Positions 11,238 through 22,506 of a stretch of 64,000 nucleotides of DNA are shown here, piece after piece (position 1 is the first letter of the stretch; each line of letters opens with the position of its first letter). The translations under genes were made by a program, and so were the position numbers. The DNA is taken from the NCBI GenBank assembly GCA_020186115.1, contig WSYJ01000113.1:620001-684000 (forward strand), read 5' to 3'. The notes under the pieces were generated by a model. The model ran no database searches. It was not told where the DNA came from and worked only from the letters and a program-made list of their open reading frames with translations. The stretch is from Histomonas meleagridis. Lineage: Eukaryota; Parabasalia; Tritrichomonadida; Dientamoebidae.

Positions 11238-12113
11238 TTATTCGTAATCTTCTTCTTCAGGTGGAAGGAATCCTTTAGATTCATCCGCTTCGTAAAGGAT
11301 ATCAAGTATCTCTTTGATGTTTGGCTCATTTTCATGATCTTGGCAATAATCTTCAACTTTTCTCAATTTATCATAATAAAAATCTCTTTCCTGACTCATT
11401 TGCTCAACTTCCTCAGTTAGTTCATTAACCTTTGTCTTCAGTGCTTTGACTTCCTTCGCTGAGGAATCTGATGCATGAGCATTGGTAGCTTGCACGTTTG
11501 ATTGATGCTTGGCAACAGGTTCTTTAGCAACTTTACGGGGCGCAGAAGCTTTCGTGGTATTTCCAACTCTCCTGAGAGGTTTTCCTTGTGCTGGTGGTAC
11601 TGATGGTGTTGGGTGAGATCTGATTGGTGGATTACCTGGTGCAACTCTTGTACGATTAGATGCCATTCCTGCTGGTTTCCCTGGCATTTTATCACGTTCG
11701 TTGGGTTCTTTGCAACGCGTTTGTTTCCTTCTTCCAACTGCATCATATTCTTCATGTGGACCTGTTTGCTCAAAATACCCATGAATCCATTGGAAAAGTT
11801 CAAGTGCCGCCATATACTTTCCCTTAGTAAGGGTATTAACATCTATATATTGCTTTATTCCGTTTTTATCAAATGCATCTTGTAATATTTTATAGTTTTC
11901 AACCATTTCTGGTTCAGTGCGGGCATTGTAATTAACGCGACCAAGAGCAACTGTACCTGGATGAATGCAATCAATGACTTGACAAAATGCTGCACCATTT
12001 GATGTATCTTCAACTTTGTCATATTTAAGGCAAAGAAGATTATTTATCCAATCTAGAAGTTCAGCGCGTCCCACAAAATAGCATCCACTCATCATTCCCA
12101 TTGGTTTGGCCAT
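11238..12113 (-). CDS. EB1 microtubule plus-end binding protein
   Basis: Predicted end-binding protein of the EB1/MAPRE family, which tracks growing microtubule ends and recruits other factors. Domains: calponin-homology domain (about residues 1-115 from the start chosen here; ELLDWINNLL, NGAAFCQVIDCIHPGTVALG, VNYNARTEPEMVENYKILQ, FQWIHGYF), a basic Pro/Ser/Lys-rich linker, and the EB1 C-terminal coiled coil with ERDFYYDKLRKVEDYCQ and ILDILYEADE. The tail ends PPEEEDYE, close to the EEY tail that binds CAP-Gly proteins in animals. I chose the second Met (ATG 12111-12113, MAKPMGMMSG) because the CH domain begins there in homologues; an upstream in-frame ATG at 12161 would add 16 residues. It is transcribed away from the tRNA gene. 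Confidence 0.92.
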   Translation of the reverse strand: MAKPMGMMSGCYFVGRAELLDWINNLLCLKYDKVEDTSNGAAFCQVIDCIHPGTVALGRVNYNARTEPEMVENYKILQDAFDKNGIKQYIDVNTLTKGKYMAALELFQWIHGYFEQTGPHEEYDAVGRRKQTRCKEPNERDKMPGKPAGMASNRTRVAPGNPPIRSHPTPSVPPAQGKPLRRVGNTTKASAPRKVAKEPVAKHQSNVQATNAHASDSSAKEVKALKTKVNELTEEVEQMSQERDFYYDKLRKVEDYCQDHENEPNIKEILDILYEADESKGFLPPEEEDYE

Positions 12114-12228
12114 TTTAAAAAATATGTATACGTTTAAAATTTCTTTCCCAACTTTTTCCATTTTCTGATATTAATTTTGTTGAAATTCAAAATAATTAGT
12201 CATATAAGGGAAAAAAAAATAATCGGCA

Positions 12229-12300
12229 GGGTGTGTAGCTCAGTGGTAGAGCGCTACATTTGCATTGTAGAGGCCTGGGGTTCGATCCCCCACACATCCA
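12229..12300 (+). tRNA. tRNA-Ala (UGC)
   Basis: A 72-base cloverleaf. The acceptor stem GGGTGTG pairs with CACATCC and includes the G3:U70 wobble pair that identifies alanine tRNAs. The D arm is GCTC/GAGC, and the anticodon stem CTACA/TGTAG holds loop TTTGCAT with anticodon TGC. The T arm is TGGGG-TTCGATC-CCCCA with an intact B box, and the discriminator base is A. There is no intron and CCA is not encoded. Confidence 0.97.
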
Positions 12301-12307
12301 TTTTTTT
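12301..12307 (+). terminator. RNA polymerase III T-run terminator
   Basis: Seven T residues directly follow the tRNA discriminator base. Confidence 0.85.
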
Positions 12308-14505
12308 CGAGTGATTTCAAGAAGCATAGATATGGGCTACGCCCCGGACCATGTCTTGTTACAAATTGTAACTCCAGTTGAAATGCTGGAAATAGAAGCG
12401 TCATCGTAACGTTGAACAAATTAGAAACCTTTCACTAAACACCAATCTTGATCCGACCCCTCAATCGGGATTAGGTACTGATCAAAGGACATCTAAAGAA
12501 CAACAAGTCAAGAAATCATATATAGTATCACATATCAAAGACCCAATTTCACATACAAAGAATTAAATTTAAAACAAGTTCACACTCGCTTAAAATCTTC
12601 AAAGAATAAAATAATTTATGATCAAGAGGAATCTATATGCTGTTTTTGAAATATGGAATCATTGTGATCACTTTTGATATTAGCAAGATTTCAGAAATCT
12701 GTCTTGACAAAATATTCAAAATTAGATAAATTTTGGACACAAGTATATAATTTTGAAAAATATATCATATTCATTTGTGATGCTTGCATCCGCCTCGGAT
12801 GATAAACGGTCAAAAATCAAACCTTTATCATATCGTTGAAATGCAAAATTTAATGCAATCATGTGTATTACACACACACAATATCTCCCCATGAAGTGGG
12901 GTGCCCCCACTTCATATTTCATATTTCTACGAAATATGATCTATTCAAAAAAATCATTGTACACACACAGGGGAATTCAATTTTATTTCACTCCTTACTC
13001 ACTTCGTTCGGTGTGTGTTATATCGCCTTCAGCTCAAGTCTCACTCACTGGGGAATGTGGAATGCATACGCACTTTTATACGCGCTTTTCGTAATAAACC
13101 ATTCAAATACGCACTTTTTTGGATGCACGCCGATCTAACCGTAAAAAATTCCAATTTTTTGATCATTTTTAAATCTCAAAAATTAAACTTAAACATTTTC
13201 AATAAAATTAATATATAATATAACTTATATAAAGTGCTTAAATAATTTAATATTAAATCTTTAAAAAATTAATTCTAAAATGAAATAAGATCAATTTAAA
13301 GAAATATTCTCATTTTAAAGAACCAATTACATTAATCAAATCTACACATTCAAAAACGTATATCTATAATGTTTTTTTTGATTAGGATATCTGATATTTA
13401 TGATAATATTTTCCAAAAAATTGAGTTGTATTCAATTATTGAATGAGTATTTAATTCTTACGCGAAAAAACCGTAAATAAGAACAACACATAAAAAAAAA
13501 TTTGACATACATTATTTTTCTCAAAAGTGATTTTTCGTTTGAAATGAAAATATCTTTATCAAAAATGATAAATTAATGGTCATATTATTATTAATATATA
13601 AATGAACATTAATAATTATTGATTATATCAAAGTTTTATTGATTTTATTCGATTAAATTTTTTAATCTTAATTTGATTGCATTCAAAATTCAGATGATTA
13701 TTATTAATAATACATACTAATATATGCATTGATTTATTATTAATTATTATATTAATTTATTATTATTTATCATAATTCATTTTGGACATTTATGATTACT
13801 AATTAATCATAATATTCATCATTATTTGATTTTATCATTAAACGTTATATTCATCATTCTTTATTATTAAGTATCACTGATCATTCATTATTATGTTCAT
13901 TTATGAATGACATTTATGTATAACATTTGTAAATAACATTATGCATAACATTATACATTACATTCTTAGAAATGGATTAATTAAAATACCAAAACTTCAT
14001 CATTTGCCATGTTAACGTGCTTTTTAACGATCAAAATCAATTCAAAATCAAATGAATAACATTTTGTGCACCGAAGATTCGAATATAGCAAATCTTAAGG
14101 AAATGATCAACATCGGCCCAAAAAATATCGGATTTTGTTCTCGAAAAAGCCCTAAAAATTTTGAAGTAAAAAATACTAATCGAAACTCTTTTTAAAAATT
14201 CGTGATAACAATATTTGAAATAAATCGAATAGTATTCAAAGGGTTGCAATCTTCAAGATGTCTTGATGGAGACGATTCTGAACCAACTTATGAAGCAATT
14301 GCTCAATAATTGGATAATCAATGATTTTCCGAGCGAAAAACGTGTTAGCATTGAAAAAGTCATAACCGCCACGAAAAAAACTATGGGAAATTTGAGTAAA
14401 TTTATATTAGTATGTCCGGCATGCGCACGATGTCCACGATCGTTATAGGACAATTAGCTTCTTATAAAACTTACCCGCAACACGCAAATTCGCAACAATT
14501 ATAAA
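12308..14505. other. Long non-coding stretch with two GC-richer patches
   Basis: No gene was recognised in 2.2 kb. Two patches stand out from the AT-rich background: 12330-12510 (GGGCTACGCCCCGG and a C-rich core) and 12855-13135 (ACACACAC tracts, ATGAAGTGGGGTGCCCCCACTTCAT, which is an inverted repeat, and GC-richer surroundings). They look like remnants of foreign or mobile sequence, but I could not assign them. Overlapping open frames at 12861-13218 are in all three plus frames and are not credible genes. 13140-14000 is plain AT-rich sequence. Confidence 0.5.
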
Positions 14506-14812
14506 TTCTAACACAATGATCGTATATATGTTATTATCGCGTATTAAATTTTTCTGTAATTATTACCTTATTATATGAGACGTAGCCGGACAATAATCAA
14601 TAATAATATAATTGTTAGGAATATAATTGTGTTAAGATACATATTGTCGAGAGATATATTCTAACAGAATAATGTTTGTATATATGCTATATTGCGAAAA
14701 AAATATATAATAGTTTATATATCTCATCTAGGACATGGTCGGACATAATTAATAATGATATAAATTGTTGAGTAATATTTTGTATGTAAAATAAATATTC
14801 TAACAGAATAAA
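14506..14812 (+). repeat. Imperfect tandem duplication, about 140-150 bp
   Basis: Two diverged units start with TTCTAACA(C/G)AAT at 14506 and about 14660. They share a middle section (GACGTAGCCGGACAATAATCA versus the related GACATGGTCGGACATAATTA) and a third start is seen at about 14797. No coding sense. Confidence 0.55.
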
Positions 14813-14999
14813 TACTGATAGTTCACGATATATTAGATTGTCATGACCTTTTTTTTCACTACACTTATACTTCAAGTTCATTTCATTTTAGGTCGGAATA
14901 TTCCTGAAGAAATTCAAATGTTCATTTAGGAAAAGCATTGAAATATTTAAAGAAAGAAGTCGAAAGGTATTCCAATTTTCGAATTATTATTGGCGTCAA

Positions 15000-16767
15000 T
15001 ACAGATTTGAATATAAAGGTACTAACCGTATTTAAAGGTACTAGTACCTTTCGCACTTTTTCAGAAATTAACATAAAAAAATTAAAATATCTTTTGATAG
15101 ACTAAATATAAGAAAAAATGTTCGATAAATATATATAATATATGCGATCTAATTATTATGAATAAATTTTAAGCTTGAAAATTTGATCAGGTGAGATGTT
15201 ATGCGCACTTTTCCAAATTTTAATTTTTTTCATTTATTTCATATTATTTTAAATATTTTTTAGATTTTTGGAGTTTACTCAAAGATTCCTTTTGGGAAGT
15301 ATTTTTTGTTAATGATACCCCGGTTTGAGTATAATTTTTTTTGTGATGAAATGGATTTATCAAAATTTATATTTCAGATCTCAGAGAACGAAAAAGAATT
15401 TCGAATATTTTTCACATCAAAAATTATTCTCCTTATATCTTCATTAATATCAGTAGATATGCCAGCTTTTTCAGAGCTAGAACGGACGTTAATACTGGTC
15501 GTAACTTGTTCATATGCCCTATAAATTTTTTCAGCTAATGCTGCAACATCATTCAAGGTTTGTTTTGATGTGAGATTTTTTCTAACATTTTTAAGTGCAC
15601 CAAATATCACCAAATCAAGCATTTGAAAAAGGTCAGATGTATGCGGAGAAAATGTTATAACAATTACTCGATTTTCGGCGAAAATTTTCAAAATTTCAAG
15701 ATCGCAATGTGAATAATGATTGTCCATGAATAAAACAGCAAACTCATCTGGAAACCTATCAATACTTCGCTGATTATTAACATAGTAAATAAATACATTT
15801 GTAATATAATCATAAAATATTTTTTTTCTCACGTATGGAGGATTTGATATTGAAATTTGCAGGTCAATTCCATTTCTTATACCTGTACGAAAGATATCAT
15901 TAACTCGTAGGCTAGAAGCAATTGTCATTGCTGTTATGGCATTACATGCTGCGCTAATACAAGAAATTAATGTTTGATGCCTAATTGAACGTTTTACAGG
16001 TACCATAACAGGTGCTTGACACATATTTCTCGATGCTATAACCGATTTTATCTTTTTATCTTCCCATTTGCTTGTACCCATTTCATCTATGTTAGAAACC
16101 AGTTCTGCTGCTTTCCCAACAACATATTACTTTATATTTTTAATGTGCTTATCTAGAAATTCTCTAGGCACATTCAATCTTGTGTTCTCTTGAGAAATAG
16201 CTTTGGTGAATCCAATTTGATCTTTGTAATTTCTAAAGAATCCAGCAAGCCATTCTTTTGTAACTTCTTTGCCAAATTTTGTCTTCATGTACAGCAATAA
16301 TTCTTGTTTCGTTAGCAATTCGTTTTTTTCTGCCATTTCAATTATATATTCAATTATTTGATTTTCTTCTTCATCATCAAAAATTCTGGGGCGCCCTAAG
16401 TCATTTTTTGCATTTTTTGCTTTTTTTTTAATATTTGCTATAACCCCATGACTTACATCGAATATTTCTCCAAGTTTTTTGGTGTTAAGCAAAATATGAC
16501 ACACATTTTCACAATATTCAGGGAGAGAAAGTACTTGGTCATTTCTAAATTGTAATGATTGAAATTCCGGATTTCTTAATAATCTTCTTATATCTACATC
16601 CCTTAAAATAGTTCCCTTTGATCGTTCTTTGAATTCATCAATTGAAATTGCAGGTGTCTTGAACGCATCGCTTGATTTCATCATTTTTCAAAATAAAAAG
16701 TGACAAAAAAGTGCAAAAGAAATTAGTACCTTTAAATTCGGTTAGTACCTTTTTATTCAAATCTGTA
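15000..16767 (-). mobile_element. pogo/Tigger-like DNA transposon
   Basis: A complete but dead element (15002-16765) is flanked by TA on both sides (15000-15001 and 16766-16767). The 55-base terminal inverted repeats (15002-15056 and 16711-16765) match at nearly all positions, start CAGATTTGAAT, and contain two copies of AAGGTACTA, probable transposase-binding sites. It holds one transposase gene on the minus strand and sits inside an older transposase relic. Confidence 0.9.
15374..16684 (-). pseudogene. pogo-like DDE transposase with one in-frame stop
   Basis: One reading frame of 436 codons is interrupted only by TAA at 16127-16129. The N-terminal half is a DNA-binding region (helix-turn-helix stretch KLGEIFDVSHGVIANIKKKA, then a CENP-B/pogo-type second domain with TKEWLAGFFRNYKDQIGFTK). 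The C-terminal half is a DDE_1 nuclease: first Asp in NIDEMG just after the stop, second in FMDNHYSH, third in LFQMLDLVIFGALKN. All three catalytic Asp are kept, so inactivation rests on the single stop codon and is recent. Confidence 0.88.
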
Positions 16768-17082
16768 TTCATAAATGAATTTTCACATCAAAGTATCATT
16801 CATCAAGTATTAAGGGAAAAAATCAATCAAGAACCAAATATCAGAAGCGCGTTCAAAAGGAATGACATGGGACGAATTAGGCATTTCTTCCTTCGTTTCA
16901 AAAACTACCATGTACAGATGGATGCATGAAGATATGTTCATTCGAGCACAATCCCAAAGACAAGTGCATCCTCGAAGAGGGTGTTTAATCTTCCCAGGAT
17001 GAAAATATAGACTCATCATGTTAGCAAAGGAATAACGTAATCAACATCTATAAGTGTCAATTGAGTGGACTCGTCAGGCAGA

Positions 17083-17484
17083 GAGTCTGGGTAGCATACC
17101 CAAAACATACCCACTTTTAGACGGTTATAGCCACAATTTTCGACTTTTTGAATTCGATGTAATATAACCGTCTCATTTTTTTAAAATTTTGGATAAAAAA
17201 AATTTCAAAAAAATAAAGCTCAACAAAATAAAATAATTTTAACAATAGTAAGAACTATATCAATATAATTATTCATGAATAGTATAGAATTAAATAATAA
17301 TGAGTATTCGTGGAAAAAAACGATTTTGAAAATAATCATAAAATATTTTAAAATAAATAGTATAATCGAATTCTCCATATGTTAAAACATATTACTGTAT
17401 TCTTTTTTTGCCAAAATACAAAATGTATATTGTGTTATTAGCAAATGTTTTTGATGTCCATTATGCATTATTGAATACATGTTC
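17083..17484 (+). repeat. Left terminal inverted repeat
   Basis: About 400 bases; its reverse complement recurs at 19591-19992 with only scattered differences (for example TTATAGCC against TTATTCCC). The match ends near ATTGAATACATGTTC. Confidence 0.88.
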
Positions 17485-17639
17485 AAAAAGTGGGAATTGT
17501 GAAAAAATGATTACATTCAATTCTCATTTCAATACTTTACATTTTTGCTCCAATAAATTCTGAACAAATAAAAAATGACATTGTTAAACAAAATAATATA
17601 AATGGGTAATCGATGGATAAAAGTAATTATATACATTAA

Positions 17640-19590
17640 GCATTGACAAACAATGAGCTACAAAATATATTTTTAAAAAAGCATTAAATGACAATAATTT
17701 ATGAAAAACATTATTTACAATCATTGATATCAATGAATTATAATGATTTGTTTTAATAGACAATAATGAACAAAAAATATTAATGATTTGTTTTTTTAAA
17801 CATCAATAAAATATGAATGATGATGATTTATTCCATAAAGCAATAACATACAATGAAGTTTAATGATTTGTTTTATTAATCATCAATAAACAATTGATAA
17901 TAATCATTTCCAGATTCAACAATAATGAACAATGAATAATAATGATTATCATTAATTAAACATTAATATACAATGATTTATAATTATTTCTTTCATTAAA
18001 CATTTATAAACGAATTTTATGATCATTTCTTTTATTAAATATTGATAAACAATAAATAATGATGATTATCATTAATGATACATTAATATACCATGATTTA
18101 TAATCATTTTTTCCATCAAACAATAATATACAATAATCGATATACAATGATTCATTATTATTACTTTCATTGAATATTGATAAACAATGATTTATGATCA
18201 TTCCTTAATTAAACATTAATATACAATGAGTTATAATTATTACTTTCATCGAATATTTTTAAACAATGATTTATGATCATTTCTTTCATTAAACATTGAT
18301 ATACAATGATTTATGATCATTTCTTTTATTTAACATGAATATACAATGATATATAATCACTTTTTTCATTGAATATTAATGAACGATGATTTATGATGAT
18401 TATCATTGATTGAACTTTAATATACAATGATTTATAATTATTTCTTTCATTAAACATCAATATACAATGATTATCATTATTTCTTTCATTATACATTAAT
18501 GAACAATGATTATCATTATTTCTTTCATTAAACATTAATATACAATGATTTATAATTATTTCTTTCATTAAACATTAATATACAATGATTATCATTATTT
18601 CTTTCATTAAACATTAATATACAATGATTATCATTATTTCTTTCATTAAACATTAATATACAATGATTTATAATTATTTCTTTCATTATACATTAATATA
18701 CAATGATTATCATTATTTCTTTCATTAAACATTAATATACAATGATTATCATTATTTCTTTCATTAAACATTAATATACAATGATTATCATTATTTCTTT
18801 CATTAAACATTAATATACAATGATTATCATTATTTCTTTCATTAAACATTAATATACAATGATTATCATTATTTCTTTCATTAAACATTAATATACAATG
18901 ATTATCATTATTTCTTTCATTAAACATTAATATACAATGATTTATAATTATTTCTTTCATTAAACATTAATATACAATGATTTATAATTATTTCTTTCAT
19001 TAAACATTAATATACAATGATTATCATTATTTCTTTCATTAAACATCAATATACAATGATTATCATTATTTCTTTCATTAAACATTAATATACAATGATT
19101 ATCATTATTTCTTTCATTAAACATTAATATACAATGATTTATAATTATTTCTTTCATTAAACATTAATATACAATGATTTATAATTATTTCTTTCATTAA
19201 ACATTAATATACAATGATTATCATTATTTCTTTCATTAAACATTAATATACAATGATTATCATTATTTCTTTCATTAAACATTAATATACAATGATTATC
19301 ATTATTTCTTTCATTAAACATTAATATACAATGATTATCATTATTTCTTTCATTAAACATTAATATACAATGATTTATAATTATTTCTTTCATTATACAT
19401 TAATATACAATGATTATCATTATTTCTTTCATTAAACATTAATATACAATGATTATCATTATTTCTTTCATTAAACATTAATATACAATGATTATCATTA
19501 TTTCTTTCATTAAACATTAATATACAATGATTATCATTATTTCTTTCATTAAACATTAATATACAATGATTTATGATCATATCTTTCATA
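17640..19590. repeat. 39/40-bp minisatellite
   Basis: Tandem units consist of ATTAATATACAATGATTATC followed by ATTATTTCTTTCATTAAAC (39 bases). In the alternating 40-base variant the middle reads GATTTATAATTATTTC. From about 18440 to 19575 the units are almost identical; from 17640 to 18440 they are strongly drifted. Because 39 is divisible by three, the minus strand stays open and gives repetitive peptides; these are not genes. Confidence 0.93.
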
Positions 19591-19992
19591 GAACATGAAT
19601 TCAATAATGCATAATGGACATCAAAAACATTTGCTAATAACACAATATACATTTTGTATTTTGGCAAAAAAAGAATACAGTAATATGTTTTAACATATGG
19701 AGAATTCGATTATACTATTTATTTTAAAATATTTTATGATTATTTTCAAAATCGTTTTTTTCCACGAATACTCATTATTATTTAATTCTATACTATTCAT
19801 GAATAATTATATTGATATAGTTCTTACTATTGTTAAAATTATTTTATTTTGTTGAGCTTTATTTTTTTGAAATTTTTTTTATCCAAAATTTTAAAAAAAT
19901 GAGACGGTTATATTACATCGAATTCAAAAAGTCGAAAATTGTGGGAATAACCGTCTAAAAGTGGGTATGTTTTGGGTATGCTACCCAGACTC
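19591..19992 (-). repeat. Right terminal inverted repeat
   Basis: Reverse complement of 17083-17484. It ends CTACCCAGACTC, directly followed by the target duplication. Confidence 0.88.
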
Positions 19993-21470
19993 TCGTCAGG
20001 CAATCATAGAAGTAACAGAAGGAGAGTTCCAAATGCATCTAATGAGATTCATAAGCAAATTCTCAAAGGACAATGGTTGATCAAGTAGGAGGACCCGAGA
20101 ACGCAATCAAAAAGAGGTGAAAGAAACATTAGAAAAAGAAGTGAAAACGTTCAGGGAAACTGTAACCGGATATGTTAACAGCCATAATATCCCCGAATCA
20201 CAAATTTACATAATTGATGAAACTGGGCTATGGAATGGTTCCGTAGCTTCCCGCACCTATGTCGACCCAGAATCAATGGATTCTGGGGTTGTTTCAGAAA
20301 GAAACCACAAAAAAGAAACAGATGTTGTTGCCATCTCTGCATCGGGAACCATTGACCCATACTTTTTTCGGCACACCTCGCAAAAATCAAAGAATATAAT
20401 TGGTAACAAGGTAGTTCTGAAAAAAAAAATTTTTGGAATGGAGTTTGAGCAGATGGAACTATGGTAAACTTCTTTCGGTCAAAAATTTGGTCATTCAGAT
20501 GGAACTGTTTTTGTGATGGACCGATTAAGAAGTCACACTAAACAAAAGATACAAAATCAACTTGAACAGCACAATGTAAAATGTTATTATTTCTCATTCC
20601 AAAGAGCAAAGTTCGCATCAGTATGCGATAATTCTTTCTTTGCTGTACTTCAGTCGAGATTAAAGAGAATAAATACTACAACTTCAGAGAAAAAAAAGAA
20701 TAATTTTATCAACACTGCGGAGAATTTCCGAAAAATCCACATTTTAAACTTTTGGTGGCACTGCGAATACGAATTTGAATGAAGAGAACAAAAATAAATT
20801 GAAGAAATTTGAATTATTCTGCAAAAGATATTGCGTATCGCATAGGTGATAATAAAGAATTCTTTGTTGAAATATTGAGTGTGAAAGTCAACTACACTGT
20901 GAATACGCTATGTTTTCAAGCAATACAATAAAAAAATTTATAGATGAATAATGATTAAGTCATGAACAAGTTTAAACCATTTATATATATGTTTTTCTGC
21001 TTTAGAACTAATATTTGTCATAGTGAAATTATCATTAAAATATATATTATGTATTATAACTTTATCAGCATTATTTTTTATGAATTTATTATAATATTTC
21101 TTATTATGAAGTTTGATTATTTTGATTAATAAATTATTTAGCATTTACGAATTTAATTATCGATTTCATTAATGGTCATTCTATCAGTAATTTTGCATTA
21201 GAAAATCATTCAGATGAAATAATGAATGATGATCTGATCATTGATTATCATAAATATATTTTTACGATTTTTTTATCCAATTTGATGTTTACAGAATGTT
21301 AATATTGAAATTCAACAGTAGCGTAGTCTCGTACTTTGTACTCACTGATCAAATAATTCTGAAAAGCAACGAAGTTGCCTGAGCATTTGGCGAAATCTTA
21401 CATTCACTTATTCGTGAAAAAATGATTTTTATAAAATTAAAATAATGCGAAAAAATAAATTTATTTACTT

Positions 21471-21590
21471 GCTCAGAATGGAATTAGTGCTTTTATCGCA
21501 TCGATGGGTAGCGGAAAAAGCTATACTTATTAAAAGCTCATGAAATATTTAGTGTTGAGGAAAAAGGAAAAAAAATGTTGGTCCGGAACT
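21471..21590 (+). pseudogene. Packaging ATPase fragment (Walker A)
   Basis: Reads NGISAFIASMGSGKSYTY, a perfect P-loop GSGKS, then an in-frame TAA at 21531 and KLMKYLVL. It matches the ATPase at 27862-28128, which has GICAFIAPMRSCKNYTYLKL at the same place. Only this short piece of the gene remains here. Confidence 0.6.
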
Positions 21591-21605
21591 CTGTTCCTGA
21601 GTTTC

Positions 21606-21895
21606 GCGGTGAGATCAGAAACACGATGTACCGATTAACTACAGTTTTACGATAATAATATAAGAATCCTAATTGAATGATGAATCGACAATATTTATAA
21701 TAAACACTATTTTTACCATTTGTGGTGAATCTGATGTTTAAAGTACTTCCGTAAGTGAGAGCATTATATGATACTGTAGGCTCTTCGTAAAAATCTCCTT
21801 TGATTTCGATAAATCTGTTTTTTGAATCAGAAAATGATGATTGAAATTCGATATATTCTCTGTTACAAACATTACGAAATATTATCGTATTTGAA
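21606..21895 (-). pseudogene. Maverick conserved protein, inverted copy, C-terminal half
   Basis: Open on the minus strand. It shares REYIEFQSSFSDSKNRFIEI, a DFYEEPTV block and a final YKYCRFIIQLGFLYYYR with the plus-strand gene ending at 23515 (YIEFNSSFSDNKRRFIGL, DFYDKPTV, YCIFIIQIIFIYNYR). Function unknown. It proves a second, inverted Maverick copy. Confidence 0.65.
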
Positions 21896-22036
21896 AAATT
21901 GATGAATAGAATTTATATATATCAGTTTCATATTGATTAAAGAACCGTATAAATTCTCTAGTAATATTAGTAGATGAATCAAATTTTAAAAAATTAGAGA
22001 AAACGGAATCTGTATCATCACTTCGAACGTAATCAC

Positions 22037-22502
22037 AATATAGTAGTAAGTTTGGTGGCAAATACTATCAACGGATATGATATTTCAAACGATATCGGCG
22101 GAGGTTCTAATTCTACGATAAAAATTCCAGCAATCGCAACAATCAAATCTTATGGAGTAATGGAAGTAGGAGAATATATCGATTTTCATTATAAAGATGA
22201 TCATAATAAGGATAATACTTAATTCATTAGAGATATAATTGATACATTAAGTCATCGAGCAAAAAGCGGAAGTACAATAAGTTTTAGTAATAATGGTAAC
22301 AGTAGATAGTATTAATAATATATTTACAAATGATATATCATCAAACACACATAATCATGACGATAGATATTTTTCATTAGATCATATTAATAGTGATTAT
22401 TTGATCAATATTAACTTAGAAGGTATTAATAATAAATCGACCTGCATATATTATAATGCGAAAACAATTACTAATGAAAAAGAAGAGGATATAATAATAT
22501 AA
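22037..22502 (+). pseudogene. Candidate fibre-like gene of the Maverick
   Basis: Two stretches joined by a frameshift near 22288. The first has SYGVMEVGEYIDFHYKDD, which resembles the MEIG-YIDFH units of phage tail fibres; an in-frame TAA lies at 22220. The second (22293-22502) has NTHNHDDRYFSLDHINSDYL, close to the HNHDDRYYT-type motif common in tail-fibre proteins. I infer a spike or fibre protein of the virus-like element. Resemblance is by motif only; no Maverick fibre of this kind is known to me. Confidence 0.4.
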
Positions 22503-22506
22503 TTGA

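Larger units (their letters stand above)
17070..20002. mobile_element. MULE-like fold-back element with minisatellite core
   Basis: Nearly identical terminal inverted repeats of about 400 bases (17083-17484 and 19591-19992) start GAGTCTGGGTAGCATACCC. They are flanked by an 11-base direct repeat CTCGTCAGGCA (17070-17080 and 19992-20002). Long inverted repeats with a 9-11-base target duplication are typical of Mutator-like elements. The interior has no gene, only tandem repeats, so the element is non-autonomous. It interrupts a DDE transposase relic. Confidence 0.85.
16768..20782 (+). pseudogene. Older DDE transposase relic, split by two elements
   Basis: This is the host sequence of the nested insertions. 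The 5' part (16830-17016) reads ISEARSKGMTWDELG and VSKTTMYRWMHEDMFIRAQ, a helix-turn-helix DNA-binding region. After the MULE-like insertion the frame resumes and, from about 20117, gives a DDE core: YIIDETGLWNGSVASRTYVD, then an in-frame TAA at 20465, then VFVMDRLRSH and CDNSFFAVLQSRLK. Additional frameshifts lie before 20117. The pogo-like element also lies in this gene, since coding character continues across its TA site from 14900-15000. Element ends were not found. Family is called from the D..D..D spacing only. Confidence 0.65.

Noticed and set aside
11438-11885. Open frames of 134 and 90 codons overlapping the EB1 gene
   Set aside because: They lie in other frames of a clearly conserved EB1 gene and have no family features.
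12861-13218. Three overlapping plus-strand open frames
   Set aside because: They occupy all three frames of the same stretch, so the openness reflects base composition, not a gene.
18326-19667. Open frames of 65-104 codons repeating N-E-R-N-N-D-N-H-C-I-L-M-F on the minus strand
   Set aside because: They are produced by a 39-base (divisible by three) minisatellite inside a transposable element. The frame breaks at each 40-base unit and there is no promoter or independent coding evidence.
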